NCBI GenBank assembly: GCA_937127165.1
Contig: CAKZLR010000018.1
Coordinates: forward strand, 1 to 34,346
Length of the DNA stretch: 34,346 nucleotides
From: an uncultured Candidatus Peregrinibacteria bacterium
GTDB taxonomy: Bacteria > Patescibacteriota > JACMRA01
Direction: 5' to 3'
Under the pieces are notes generated by a model. It saw only the letters and a list, made by a program, of their open reading frames with translations, was not told the origin of the DNA and made no database searches. Below, piece by piece: positions 16,361-24,428 of the stretch (the first letter of the stretch is position 1; each line of letters begins with the position of its first letter). The position numbers were made by a program, and so were the translations under genes.

Positions 16361-19300
16361 TTAGTTATTTAAAAAATTAATTTTGGATTGTTGTTGATCT
16401 AACTCTTGTTTTCTTTGCAAAAGTTGTTGTCGTTTTTCAGTCACCACCTCAGGGTCGGCATTTTGTACAAAATTGGGATTTTGTAATTGGTTTTGTAAAA
16501 ACTCAATTTGAGTTTCCAAGTCTTTTATAATTTTGTTAGTTCTGTTAACTTCAGTTTGCTTGTTTGGGATATAAGCTAGAATATCCAAAGAGTATTCATA
16601 ACCCTCTTTTTGAACACTATACAATCCCTGCTTTTGTTCTGGTACTATCTCGCTTCTGGTTGTTATCTGGATAAACTTACTGTATTTATTAAGCAATACT
16701 GATTGGGAATATACTTGAATTGATTTGGCAGGATCAATAGCAAACAAACCTCGAGTGGAACGGAGATCTTGAATAAATCTAATAATTGCAGCAAACTCTT
16801 CAGCTTGAACCTGACTATTAGGGTTTTTTGACCACAACTGGCGGTACTGCTCATTTCTCTCGAGAGCAAAAGCTAAAAGGCTTGTTTGGCCAAAAAATTC
16901 CGACCACAAAACTTCTGTTTCAAAAGGTATAAACGGTGAAACTGTGATGATAAATTGCTGAAATAGACTTTTTGCAAAAGCAACCTGTGTTTCGTCTGTT
17001 TTTAGATACTCAATATACCAATCAGCAAAATTGTCCCACAAAAAGCCATACAAAACATCAACCGAGTGAGCTAGTTCGTAGTTTTGTAGATTATGCTCTA
17101 AGTTATCTTGTAAATCTAAATATTTTTGCAAAATCCACCACGAAGCGGAGGCTAGTGATTCTGGTGATAAAAATATTTCGTTTGATACTGGGTTTGTTTT
17201 TAAGAAGGTAGATTTAGGTTTTTCTAGAGCTGTTGTAACTTTTTCTTGCCAATTTCCACTTTTGAATTCTAAAAAACGAGCAACATTCCAAATTTTATTA
17301 CCAAAGTTCCGGTATTTCTCCATTAAACGATCGGCTAAATTACCACCAAATCGCATATTTCTTCCCGGAATCATACCACTCAGCATTGATAGTCTAAGGG
17401 AGTCACTAGAAAATTTAGCGATAGCTTCTCCGGGCTCTAAACCATTTTTCAAAGACTTACTCATTTTACGACCTTTTTCATCCAAAATAGTAGGAGTAAT
17501 TACTAGATTTTCAAAGGGAACACGATTAGTAAAATATTTACCCAAAGTGATCATTCTAACTATCCATAAATAAAAAATCTCTTTGGCCGTAACCATGGTT
17601 TGGGTTGGGTAAAATTCTTCAAAATCAACTTTTTTAGCCAAATTTTGTTCCATTAGTTGGTTGTTAAACTCAGTTCTAAAATTAGTAGAAAATTTGTTTA
17701 GCACAAACTCAATACTTTCTTCAAATCCATTAATTATTTTGCCTTTAACATCTTTTAAATCGACCCACTTAGTAGTTTGATAATCCGCGCAAACACCCTC
17801 TTTTTCGGACTCAGTTTCTACATAGAAAAGATTAGATTCAAGTCGAATGTTTTGCAATTCGTTATTTTTGTAAAAATTGAATCCAAGAAAAATTTTACCT
17901 ACAAAATCCAACTTAGTTATTTCGTTCCTACTTATACCGGTTTCTTCTTCAAATTCTCTTAAAAGGGTTTTTTGAGCAGTTTCACCAAGCTCTAACTTAC
18001 CACCAACTAAATGATATTCAGCTTTTTCTTCACTCACATTTCTGAGTATATCCCAGTTTATTTTGGGAAATAGTAGTTTTTTGGTTTTAGGATTATAAAT
18101 AATTGCATGAGCCCCAAACCGGTTTTGGAAATGCTGGTCCAAACTAATATATTTGGAAAAAGTATAAAAGTAGTTACTATATAAAATATAGTCTTCAATT
18201 TCGGGAAAATGTGGGATATTGAAATGAGCTCGATTATCAAAAATAAACCGCTTGCTGGTTGGCAACCGAGATATTATTTGATTAAATTGCTCAAACGGAA
18301 CAATCTGATCGTCGGTGGAGTGATAGACAAAAATTTGCTCACAGTTTTCTTTGATTAAATCAAGTTCGGTTTGAATCTCAAAAGTATAAGCATCAGTGCA
18401 AGCTGCCACCAAATGAAGTTGCTTCACTTTGAGAGAGTTTTCGGATAGATATTTGAGTAAAAAGTTACCACCAAGACTGTGACCAACTAAAAATAGTTCA
18501 TTTTCTGGATCAATTTGAGCAATATATTTTTCAAACCAAATCTTCCAAGCTTCATAATTGGCATTTTGTTTGTTTGGCATTTGTGGGTAAAACACTTCTA
18601 TTCCAGCACTGGAGAGTTTGGTAAACAAGTTGATTTTCCAGTCGATTTTTTGCTGGCGAATGTCTATCTCTCTTTGCTTCAGCTCCTCCAGCATTTCTTG
18701 GTCAGTTTTAAAAGCATCTCCACCACCAACTATTACTACAGTTTTTTGAGGTTTAACTGTTTCCACGAAATCCAAAGTAGATAGCGGCCAAAGCGAGGAT
18801 GAAAACCAAGTATCTAAAATTTTGCTTTCTTGTACCCAGTTTCCAGGTAAATCAGGCTTATTTGGACTAACTTGGAATTTGTGCCTAATTTCAGGATTTT
18901 TCAACCACTCTTGATAACTAAAAAATTTTTTTTCTGGATTGGTGTCTAAATTATACCACACAGGAATTTTATGACCCCAGGTAAGATCTCGAGAAATACA
19001 CCAATCAAGAACATTTTGGATAAAATTTTGACCTCTTTGTCTAAATTCACTAGGATAAAAATTAACCTCATCTAAACCTTTAAGGGTTAGTTTTTGTAAG
19101 TTGGTTTTTTTGCTAAACAACTTGTGAATATCCTCAAACTTGTCCAGAATTTGACTTTCTGGTAGTATTTCAAGTAATTTATCTTTACCTGCCCAGCCCC
19201 AGCTGCAACCAATAATTTTGGTTTTGTCCATAAAGTTCTGTAATTCAATCACATCATCTTTAGTGTCAGTAAAATAGTAAACTTGTGTGGGAGATATACC

Positions 19301-19924
19301 CCAATCTTTACAAACTTGAGTGATTTTTTCCTCCTTGGAGTGGTTATCCTCTCTACCTAAAATGTGAGTGAAGTTTAACTTACAATTTCTGATTTTCGGT
19401 AAAATTAACAACTCTTTTGAAGAACTAGAAACAATTGCAAGTCTTGTGTTTGAGATTTTAGCAATTTCGTTAACGAACCCTTCAAATAGACAAAACTCTT
19501 TATTAGCCATGTACCTTATAAAATTCCAACTGGCAACAGCCTGCTGTTCAAACTCTTCTTGGCTCAGTCCATGATTTTTATGATGTCTGGGTTTATCAAA
19601 ATATTCATCTCTCATTTCCTTAGCTTTTTTGTAGTCACCACCGGCTCTCAGCTCAGCCCAACAAGCTAAATTAGCTTCGTCGGAATCGGCTAGTACTCCG
19701 TCATAATCAAAAATTAAATACTTAGTTTCTGCACACGAAGAATGATCAAACTCTTTGTGGTAGCTGAGAAAAAATTCATCACTAATCAACGGTTCAATAA
19801 CTGTTTTGGATCTTTCACAAATAGACACATTATGTTCATAGTTCCAGTCCACTTGGAATTGTGTAAACCGTTCTTTTAATTCAGAAACCCTTTTTTGATA
19901 GTCTGCCTCGCTAAAGTTATTCAT
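16361..19924 (-). CDS. valS: Valine--tRNA ligase C-terminal half with inserted HAD, alpha/beta hydrolase and NUDIX domains
   Basis: Residues 30-60 and 276-388 match ValS just after the editing domain (CERSKTVIEPLIS, DWCISRDLTWGHKIPVWY, ILDTWFSSSLWPLSTLD). Residues 770-1187 continue as ValS with DEKGRKMSKS (K820-S824), the anticodon-binding domain and a terminal coiled coil. The N-terminal Rossmann half with HIGH and the CP1 editing domain is absent, and a TAA lies 9 codons before the start. Three insertions are visible. A HAD-like domain (67-275) has DYDGVLADS (D73, D75) and FTDTKDD (D220). An alpha/beta hydrolase of RBBP9/YdeN type (393-585) has GHSLGG (S483), D538 and H567. A NUDIX domain (600-745) has a full box from G642 to G663, including R656-E657 and E660-E661. 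It is followed by the RDD gene. It may be a split ValS or a decayed copy. Confidence 0.9.
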   Translation of the reverse strand: MNNFSEADYQKRVSELKERFTQFQVDWNYEHNVSICERSKTVIEPLISDEFFLSYHKEFDHSSCAETKYLIFDYDGVLADSDEANLACWAELRAGGDYKKAKEMRDEYFDKPRHHKNHGLSQEEFEQQAVASWNFIRYMANKEFCLFEGFVNEIAKISNTRLAIVSSSSKELLILPKIRNCKLNFTHILGREDNHSKEEKITQVCKDWGISPTQVYYFTDTKDDVIELQNFMDKTKIIGCSWGWAGKDKLLEILPESQILDKFEDIHKLFSKKTNLQKLTLKGLDEVNFYPSEFRQRGQNFIQNVLDWCISRDLTWGHKIPVWYNLDTNPEKKFFSYQEWLKNPEIRHKFQVSPNKPDLPGNWVQESKILDTWFSSSLWPLSTLDFVETVKPQKTVVIVGGGDAFKTDQEMLEELKQREIDIRQQKIDWKINLFTKLSSAGIEVFYPQMPNKQNANYEAWKIWFEKYIAQIDPENELFLVGHSLGGNFLLKYLSENSLKVKQLHLVAACTDAYTFEIQTELDLIKENCEQIFVYHSTDDQIVPFEQFNQIISRLPTSKRFIFDNRAHFNIPHFPEIEDYILYSNYFYTFSKYISLDQHFQNRFGAHAIIYNPKTKKLLFPKINWDILRNVSEEKAEYHLVGGKLELGETAQKTLLREFEEETGISRNEITKLDFVGKIFLGFNFYKNNELQNIRLESNLFYVETESEKEGVCADYQTTKWVDLKDVKGKIINGFEESIEFVLNKFSTNFRTEFNNQLMEQNLAKKVDFEEFYPTQTMVTAKEIFYLWIVRMITLGKYFTNRVPFENLVITPTILDEKGRKMSKSLKNGLEPGEAIAKFSSDSLRLSMLSGMIPGRNMRFGGNLADRLMEKYRNFGNKIWNVARFLEFKSGNWQEKVTTALEKPKSTFLKTNPVSNEIFLSPESLASASWWILQKYLDLQDNLEHNLQNYELAHSVDVLYGFLWDNFADWYIEYLKTDETQVAFAKSLFQQFIITVSPFIPFETEVLWSEFFGQTSLLAFALERNEQYRQLWSKNPNSQVQAEEFAAIIRFIQDLRSTRGLFAIDPAKSIQVYSQSVLLNKYSKFIQITTRSEIVPEQKQGLYSVQKEGYEYSLDILAYIPNKQTEVNRTNKIIKDLETQIEFLQNQLQNPNFVQNADPEVVTEKRQQLLQRKQELDQQQSKINFLNN

Positions 19925-20133
19925 AGTAATGAAATTACTAATAATAGTTTCTGCTTAAACCAAATAGTTTTGTCAAACGTTAAGTTACAATCGACTATCT
20001 GAATAATTAAAATGACTTGAAAAGGATTGCAAACTGAGATATCTTATGGTGGAGTATTTATTTATAATTAATTTTCTTAGAACTTTCTTTTTCTATGTTT
20101 TATAGAAAATTTATAATTTATAAAATTATAAAA

Positions 20134-20634
20134 TTAAGCAAAGACAACCTCGTTTTTAGTTTGGAAAAAATTATGAAAATACTCTTCTGTCCAATCCAAA
20201 ATATCTAAATAAAAACTTAAATACGGATCAAATTCATAAATTTTGTAGTAATGATTCTTAATCATCCATTGGATGACCCGGTAATCGTACTGAGACAGTA
20301 CATTTTGACTAAATTCTTTACTATATATTTCTAATTTCTTCTCTCTGAATTTTAGTGTTAGAAAGGCTTTCTTTTGTTCCCAACTAGCGAATTTTTCTTC
20401 TGGGTTTGCAGGGTCAAATTTTTCTCGTTCATAAACAAATTGAGGATCCATTTTTTGGTTGAAAAAATAAAGTGGGTGGAGTAATCTATGCAAAGTTCTA
20501 CCAAAAAAATAGGAATACCCCTTATAATCTTTATTTCTTTTTTTAGCTTCTTCGTATTGTATCCAAGTAATCGTTGATATATACTCATACATGTCAATAT
20601 ATTGCTCTTTCAAGGATAAAAAATGTTTTGACAT
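20134..20634 (-). CDS. Hypothetical protein rich in aromatic residues
   Basis: The family of this 166-aa protein is not recognised. It is soluble by composition, rich in Tyr, Phe, Trp, Lys and Glu, contains no Cys, and is predicted by eye to be mostly helical (for example YISTITWIQYEEAKKRNKDY and WMIKNHYYKIYEFDPY). A minus-strand TTGATA/TAAAAT pair with a short 15-bp spacer precedes the ATG, with AGGCAG as a possible ribosome-binding site. It lies between grpE and the ValS half, which share its direction. It does not resemble a ValS N-terminal half. Confidence 0.6.
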   Translation of the reverse strand: MSKHFLSLKEQYIDMYEYISTITWIQYEEAKKRNKDYKGYSYFFGRTLHRLLHPLYFFNQKMDPQFVYEREKFDPANPEEKFASWEQKKAFLTLKFREKKLEIYSKEFSQNVLSQYDYRVIQWMIKNHYYKIYEFDPYLSFYLDILDWTEEYFHNFFQTKNEVVFA

Positions 20635-20702
20635 AAATTCTGCCTAAAACTGGATTTTAGTCGAGATACGTAATTATCAAATTTTTTTATTTTTGACAAC
20701 TA

Positions 20703-21353
20703 CTAAAAAGTAATTACTGCTGGCTTGATTACTTGACCGTCTACTTTTACTCCGGCGCTTACTACTCCTTTAACTGTTGGAATAGAGGTGTCACCAGACA
20801 GTTCGTTGACGGCATTCATGAACTCTGGATTAAAGGTATCTCCTGGATTTGGAATGATAATTTCAATATTAAATTTTTGCAGAACTTTAAGACTTGTATC
20901 TAAACTATTTTTTAACCTATCAACAAAATCTTTGACCGCCGTTTCACTAGCTTCAGGAGCATAACTGAAAGCTAAGTTCATATGACTAACAAAATCAGCT
21001 AAACTTAAAGCAATTTCTTTTTTAACCGACTTTTTTGCTCTATCTACGTCCATCTCGTTTTGTTTCATCACATTTTGCATATCAGCTAGAAGCCGTAAAT
21101 TTTTAGCTTTAAGCTCTTCTATTTCCTTTTTTAAGGTATCTTGCTCTGCAGATAATTTCTGAACTATATCATCTTGAGTTTGGGCTTGAATTTGGCTATC
21201 ATTAGAGGCAGAATCATTATCTGAGACTTTAGTAGGAACTGACGAAGGAACTGACGAGTTAGTTTCTTCTTTTTGAGTATCATCTAATTTTGAAAGGTTT
21301 TTATTTTTAAAATCTTGAATTTTTTGGTCAGCATTTTGCTTTTTTTTAGGCAT
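20703..21353 (-). CDS. grpE: Nucleotide exchange factor GrpE
   Basis: GrpE releases ADP from DnaK in the cytoplasmic chaperone cycle. The 216-aa protein has a charged disordered N-terminus (about 1-65), a long coiled-coil helix (EQDTLKKEIEELKAKNLRLL and onward, about 70-125), and the C-terminal beta-wing with PGDTFNPEFMNAV and VDGQVIKPAVITF, both family signatures. The usual hrcA, dnaK and dnaJ neighbours are absent. A minus-strand TTGAAA, 17 bp, TAGATT ends 6 nt before the ATG, which suggests a leaderless transcript. It lies about 100 bp downstream of the helicase gene. Confidence 0.93.
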   Translation of the reverse strand: MPKKKQNADQKIQDFKNKNLSKLDDTQKEETNSSVPSSVPTKVSDNDSASNDSQIQAQTQDDIVQKLSAEQDTLKKEIEELKAKNLRLLADMQNVMKQNEMDVDRAKKSVKKEIALSLADFVSHMNLAFSYAPEASETAVKDFVDRLKNSLDTSLKVLQKFNIEIIIPNPGDTFNPEFMNAVNELSGDTSIPTVKGVVSAGVKVDGQVIKPAVITF

Positions 21354-21359
21354 AGATTT

Positions 21360-21388
21360 AATCTAAAAATTGATGAACTTAATTTCAA
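21360..21388 (-). promoter_or_regulatory. Candidate grpE promoter, leaderless
   Basis: TTGAAA (21383-21388), a 17-bp spacer and TAGATT (21360-21365) are followed by 6 nt and then the grpE ATG. The -10 box is imperfect, so confidence is moderate. Confidence 0.4.
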
Positions 21389-21450
21389 ATTAAGAATGAT
21401 TTTCTTAAATAGATGATTTTTGTCAACCTAAAATTTTGTTTGCTAAAATT

Positions 21451-22770
21451 TTAAGATTCGACTTGGCTAATCAAAATTTTATTGATTTCAGGGAAGTCGG
21501 CAAGTCTTTGTTCACAGTTATTTATAAAGTGACTGGCAAAGTCGAGAATAGTTTGTTTTGAACGATAATTTTTGGTCAGGGTAATAATTTGGCATGTTGG
21601 ATATTTTTTTCTGAAATCTAAAATATTTTTTAAATAAGCTCCTTGAAATTTAAAAATTGACTGGTCATCATCTCCGACTACCATCAAGTTCGGTCTATTA
21701 TTAGTTAGTTTTGTGTCAACTAACATGTCAATAAGTTTAGTCTGCACACCACTAGTGTCTTGAAATTCGTCAACCAAAATATATAAAAACTGTTCTTGAT
21801 AATTGTATCTAAGCTCTTTGTAAGTTTCAAAAGCTTTTAACACTTCAAAAAGCATATCCTCAAAATCAAATAATTTAGACTGGTGCAAACCTTCTTGATA
21901 CTTTTTATAAATTCTAGCTAAAGAGCGGTATTTTTTATGGTTAAGGTCGGCTTTTAACCTATATTTTTTGTCTTCATCAACTTTACAAAAACTGTTTCTC
22001 CATGAAGTTAATTTAGTTGTTGAAGGATTTTGTTGAGCTTCAATTTCGTCCACAGTCTTTTGCAAACTCTCTATTACTAGTTTTTTAAGGCTATAATTTG
22101 GCTGTTTTTCGTCAAAGTTAATCTGTCTCAGGGGTTCAATCAAGTCTTGGCGAGCTTTTGATAGTAAAACTTTATTTATTTTCCCAACAAAAAAGTCTTT
22201 GATAATATTTCTAGCCTGAGAAATAAAAGTTTCGTTGTCGTCCAAAATTTGTTCAAAATCTTCGGGGGTTATACCTTCTTTTTTTAGATCCCTAATTCTA
22301 GATCTGATAGAGTCTAAATAAGTCCAACCTTCTTTAGAATTGTGTTGGTTGAGAGGATCATCATGGTCAAAAGTATTAAAAATACTTTGCAAAATTTCAA
22401 TTGAAGCTAAGTCATCAGCCGGCATATACTTAGCTCCGGAAAAAAAATATTCGGGGTTATGACTAATCACTTCGGTTCCAAAACTATGAAAAGTGTGAAT
22501 ATACACTTTGCTAGCCTGTGATCCAATAATCTTGATTAATCTTTCTCTCATATTTACAGCCGCTGAGTCTGTGAAAGTAAGACAAAGAATAGACTCTGGC
22601 AAAGTATCTGTTTCCCTGAGAATGTTGGCTACTCTCATGCTAAGTAATTCTGTTTTACCTGTCCCCGGACCAGCTACGACCATCACTGGACCATCGATTG
22701 TGTCAACGGCTTGTCTTTGTTCCGAGTTAAGCCGTTGATATTTTTGCCAGAAAATTCGGTTAAAATTCAT
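21451..22770 (-). CDS. UvrD/PcrA-type helicase, truncated after motif IV
   Basis: This is a superfamily 1A DNA helicase motor half. Seen in order: the Q motif region LNSEQRQAV (14-22), Walker A AGPGTGKT (33-40), LTFTDSAAVNMRERL (motif Ia), TFHSFG, FDFEDMLF, Walker B LVDEFQDTS, motif III VVGDDDQSIFKFQGA and motif IV LTKNYRS. The protein then ends at 439 aa, whereas UvrD/PcrA/Rep proteins run to about 650-750 aa. Domains 2A/2B with motifs V and VI, needed for ATP-driven translocation, are missing. The ~100 bp between its stop and grpE do not encode them in any frame. It is therefore either decayed or one half of a split helicase. TATAAA lies 7 nt before the start. Confidence 0.85.
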   Translation of the reverse strand: MNFNRIFWQKYQRLNSEQRQAVDTIDGPVMVVAGPGTGKTELLSMRVANILRETDTLPESILCLTFTDSAAVNMRERLIKIIGSQASKVYIHTFHSFGTEVISHNPEYFFSGAKYMPADDLASIEILQSIFNTFDHDDPLNQHNSKEGWTYLDSIRSRIRDLKKEGITPEDFEQILDDNETFISQARNIIKDFFVGKINKVLLSKARQDLIEPLRQINFDEKQPNYSLKKLVIESLQKTVDEIEAQQNPSTTKLTSWRNSFCKVDEDKKYRLKADLNHKKYRSLARIYKKYQEGLHQSKLFDFEDMLFEVLKAFETYKELRYNYQEQFLYILVDEFQDTSGVQTKLIDMLVDTKLTNNRPNLMVVGDDDQSIFKFQGAYLKNILDFRKKYPTCQIITLTKNYRSKQTILDFASHFINNCEQRLADFPEINKILISQVES

Positions 22771-23201
22771 ACTTTAATTTATATGACTATGCTACAAATA
22801 GTAAATCAGTCAGTCAAGACAAAGTCAAACACTATCCATTAAGATCAAATCAAGATTGATTTGATATTTGGTCTGGTTATGTACTAATTTGATTTCTAAA
22901 GAAAAACTGGTGTAATAAACTTGTTTATTCAAAATTTATTTAATTTTTACAAGTTTTACTTGTTACTTACAAGTTTTATTTAAAACTACAACAATAACAA
23001 TTGTTACCAATTTAATCAAAAAAAATTTTCTAATTTAATTCTTGTCAATTTTTAAAAAAATACTAGGTCCGGGTCTTACTTACTATTCTCACTATTTTTT
23101 GTGAGAACTTAATAAAAGACGATTTTTAAATTTTAAAATATATAATTATATAATATGAAAACTCTTCAGAGTTGTATTTGAAATTATAAAAACATTTATT
23201 C
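22771..23201. other. Spacer upstream of the helicase gene
   Basis: There is no gene in these 431 bp. It holds a 22-bp palindrome (22844-22865), an imperfect direct repeat with core TTACAAGTTTTA near 22946-22980, and a hairpin with 7-bp arms TTCTCAC and GTGAGAA at 23086-23107. The rest is AT-rich. Confidence 0.5.
22844..22865. promoter_or_regulatory. 22-bp palindrome, possible operator
   Basis: Arms ATCAAATCAA (22844-22853) and TTGATTTGAT (22856-22865) are perfect inverted copies around a 2-bp centre (GA). The centre is too small for an RNA hairpin loop without opening pairs, so a dimeric DNA-binding protein site is more likely. It lies 74 bp upstream of the truncated helicase start. Confidence 0.5.
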
Positions 23202-23865
23202 CTATTTACAACTAACATAACTCATAGACACTCTGTTAGATCGTGTAATCATAAAAAAATGATTTCAGCAATATCCTTAGGATGCATAAACTTTGAAGTA
23301 TCAATTTTTGTTTGATTATCTAGGTTTTTAAATAAATTTGTATTTGTAGTTGCAGGATAAAAACCCATTACACGAATATTGATTCTTTTTTCCAACCTTC
23401 CCTGAAACCAGATATTCCGTATTTATTACTCATATAAACAGACTCTCTTGGCTTACCATCATATGGTGTTCTACCGGCTGAAGATACATTAAGGATTGTA
23501 CCATAATTTTGTTCTTTGAAAGTTGGCAAAAATACTTGTGTCGTGTATATAGTACCCATTAGATTTATTCTAATCATTTTTTCTATATGATCAGGATTTT
23601 GTTTGTCTAGATCACCAGTGTAATACACACCCGCATTATTTATCAAAACATCAACATTACCAATTTCCTTACGAGCACTTTCTAATATCGGATAGAGGCG
23701 ATCAGCTTCATATTCTAAATTGTATTCTATATTTTTAAGATTTGGATGTGTTATATTAACAGTATTTCTGCTAAGATTAAAGACTAGCCACTGCCTTTTT
23801 AAACACTTTTTTACAACTTCTAGTCCAATTCCAGAACTACCCCCAGTGATAACAATTCTTTTAAA
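23202..23865 (-). pseudogene. Decayed short-chain dehydrogenase/reductase (SDR)
   Basis: Read on the minus strand, an almost full SDR protein is visible. The nucleotide-binding motif is KRIVITGGSSGIGLEVV, followed by GNVDVLINNAGVYYTG, then ILNVSSAGRTPYDG and the active-site YMSNKYG. After FREGWKKE the frame breaks at about 23375, and in the next frame NIRVMGFYPATTNTNLFKNL continues to HPKDIAEII. A run of seven T then breaks it again before MITRSNRVSMS and a stop near 23202. Each break is explained by loss of one base. No in-frame ATG, GTG or TTG exists at the expected N-terminus, where TTT replaces it. Missing start plus two frameshifts argue for a pseudogene. Sequencing error in the homopolymer could explain one break only. 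Confidence 0.85.
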
Positions 23866-24018
23866 GAAGAAATTTACTAAAAATAGTGCAAAAGCACATG
23901 CATGAAGAATAAAAATAAAATGGTCAAATAAATCATTCTGAGTTGTAATAACAATTTAAAATATATTATAACTTTCACAAATATTATTTCATTTATTAAG
24001 TATTGTTTATTATATAAT

Positions 24019-24033
24019 CCTGTTAATAACAGG
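24019..24033. promoter_or_regulatory. 15-bp palindrome next to a -10 box
   Basis: CCTGTTA (24019-24025), A, TAACAGG (24027-24033) is a perfect inverted repeat. It starts at the base after TATAAT (24013-24018), exactly where an operator overlapping the transcription start would sit. AGG at its end also forms part of an AGGA ribosome-binding-like site for the decayed ORF downstream. Confidence 0.4.
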
Positions 24034-24067
24034 AAATTTTAAATATGAAAAAATTTTAAATATGAAA
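24034..24067. repeat. Perfect 17-bp tandem duplication
   Basis: The unit AAATTTTAAATATGAAA occurs twice with no mismatch (24034-24050 and 24051-24067). Each copy contains an ATG, so the duplication doubles a start-codon region. Confidence 0.9.
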
Positions 24068-24168
24068 AATATATATTTTTGTCTTTTAATTACATTATTA
24101 TACTAGTTACCTTTAGATTTATTTCTCCTGCTTTTGTTACGTTACAAATGATTCCCCTAAAAGACTAA
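24045..24168 (+). pseudogene. Decayed small gene with signal-peptide-like N-terminus
   Basis: The ATG at 24045 follows AGGA but stops after four codons because of the 17-bp duplication. The duplicated ATG at 24062 reads MKNIYFCLLITLLY and stops at 24106. That is a lysine followed by a hydrophobic run, like a signal peptide. In another frame FISPAFVTLQMIPLKD runs on to a TAA at 24168. The pattern of promoter, ribosome-binding site, signal peptide and broken continuation suggests a dead gene for a small exported protein. The family is unknown. Confidence 0.3.
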
Positions 24169-24389
24169 AACTTTGACTAAGAAGATTTATTTTTACAGAT
24201 GCTCTTTTATAATTTGTTCATCATACAAACCTCGAAGAAATTAGTGCTATTTGTCATAATAAATACAATTTGATTCAATATTTTATACATCTAACAGAAA
24301 AATGTTAAACTAACAAAGTTGAACAATAGATCTGAAAGACCTCTTTTGCAAGATTAAAATAAAAAGTATTATTTTAGATATATAAACAT

Positions 24390-24418
24390 TTGACCTAAAA
24401 GCAGTCTTTTAGTAAAAT
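24390..24418 (+). promoter_or_regulatory. pilB promoter, near-leaderless
   Basis: TTGACC (24390-24395), a 17-bp spacer and TAAAAT (24413-24418) are followed by 10 nt before the pilB ATG. Initiation 6-8 nt beyond the -10 would leave a leader of at most a few bases. Confidence 0.65.
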
Positions 24419-24428
24419 GTAATGTTGT

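Larger units (their letters stand above)
23866..24428. other. Spacer between SDR remnant and pilB
   Basis: These 563 bp hold no intact gene. A candidate -10 (TATAAT, 24013-24018) is followed by a CCTGTTA-A-TAACAGG palindrome, a 17-bp tandem duplication and a decayed small ORF, all listed separately. The pilB promoter lies at the right end. The remainder shows nothing recognisable. Confidence 0.5.

Noticed and set aside
23086..23107. Rho-independent terminator for the SDR gene
   Set aside because: The 7-bp hairpin has no T-run after it on either strand, since the T-run lies inside the loop.
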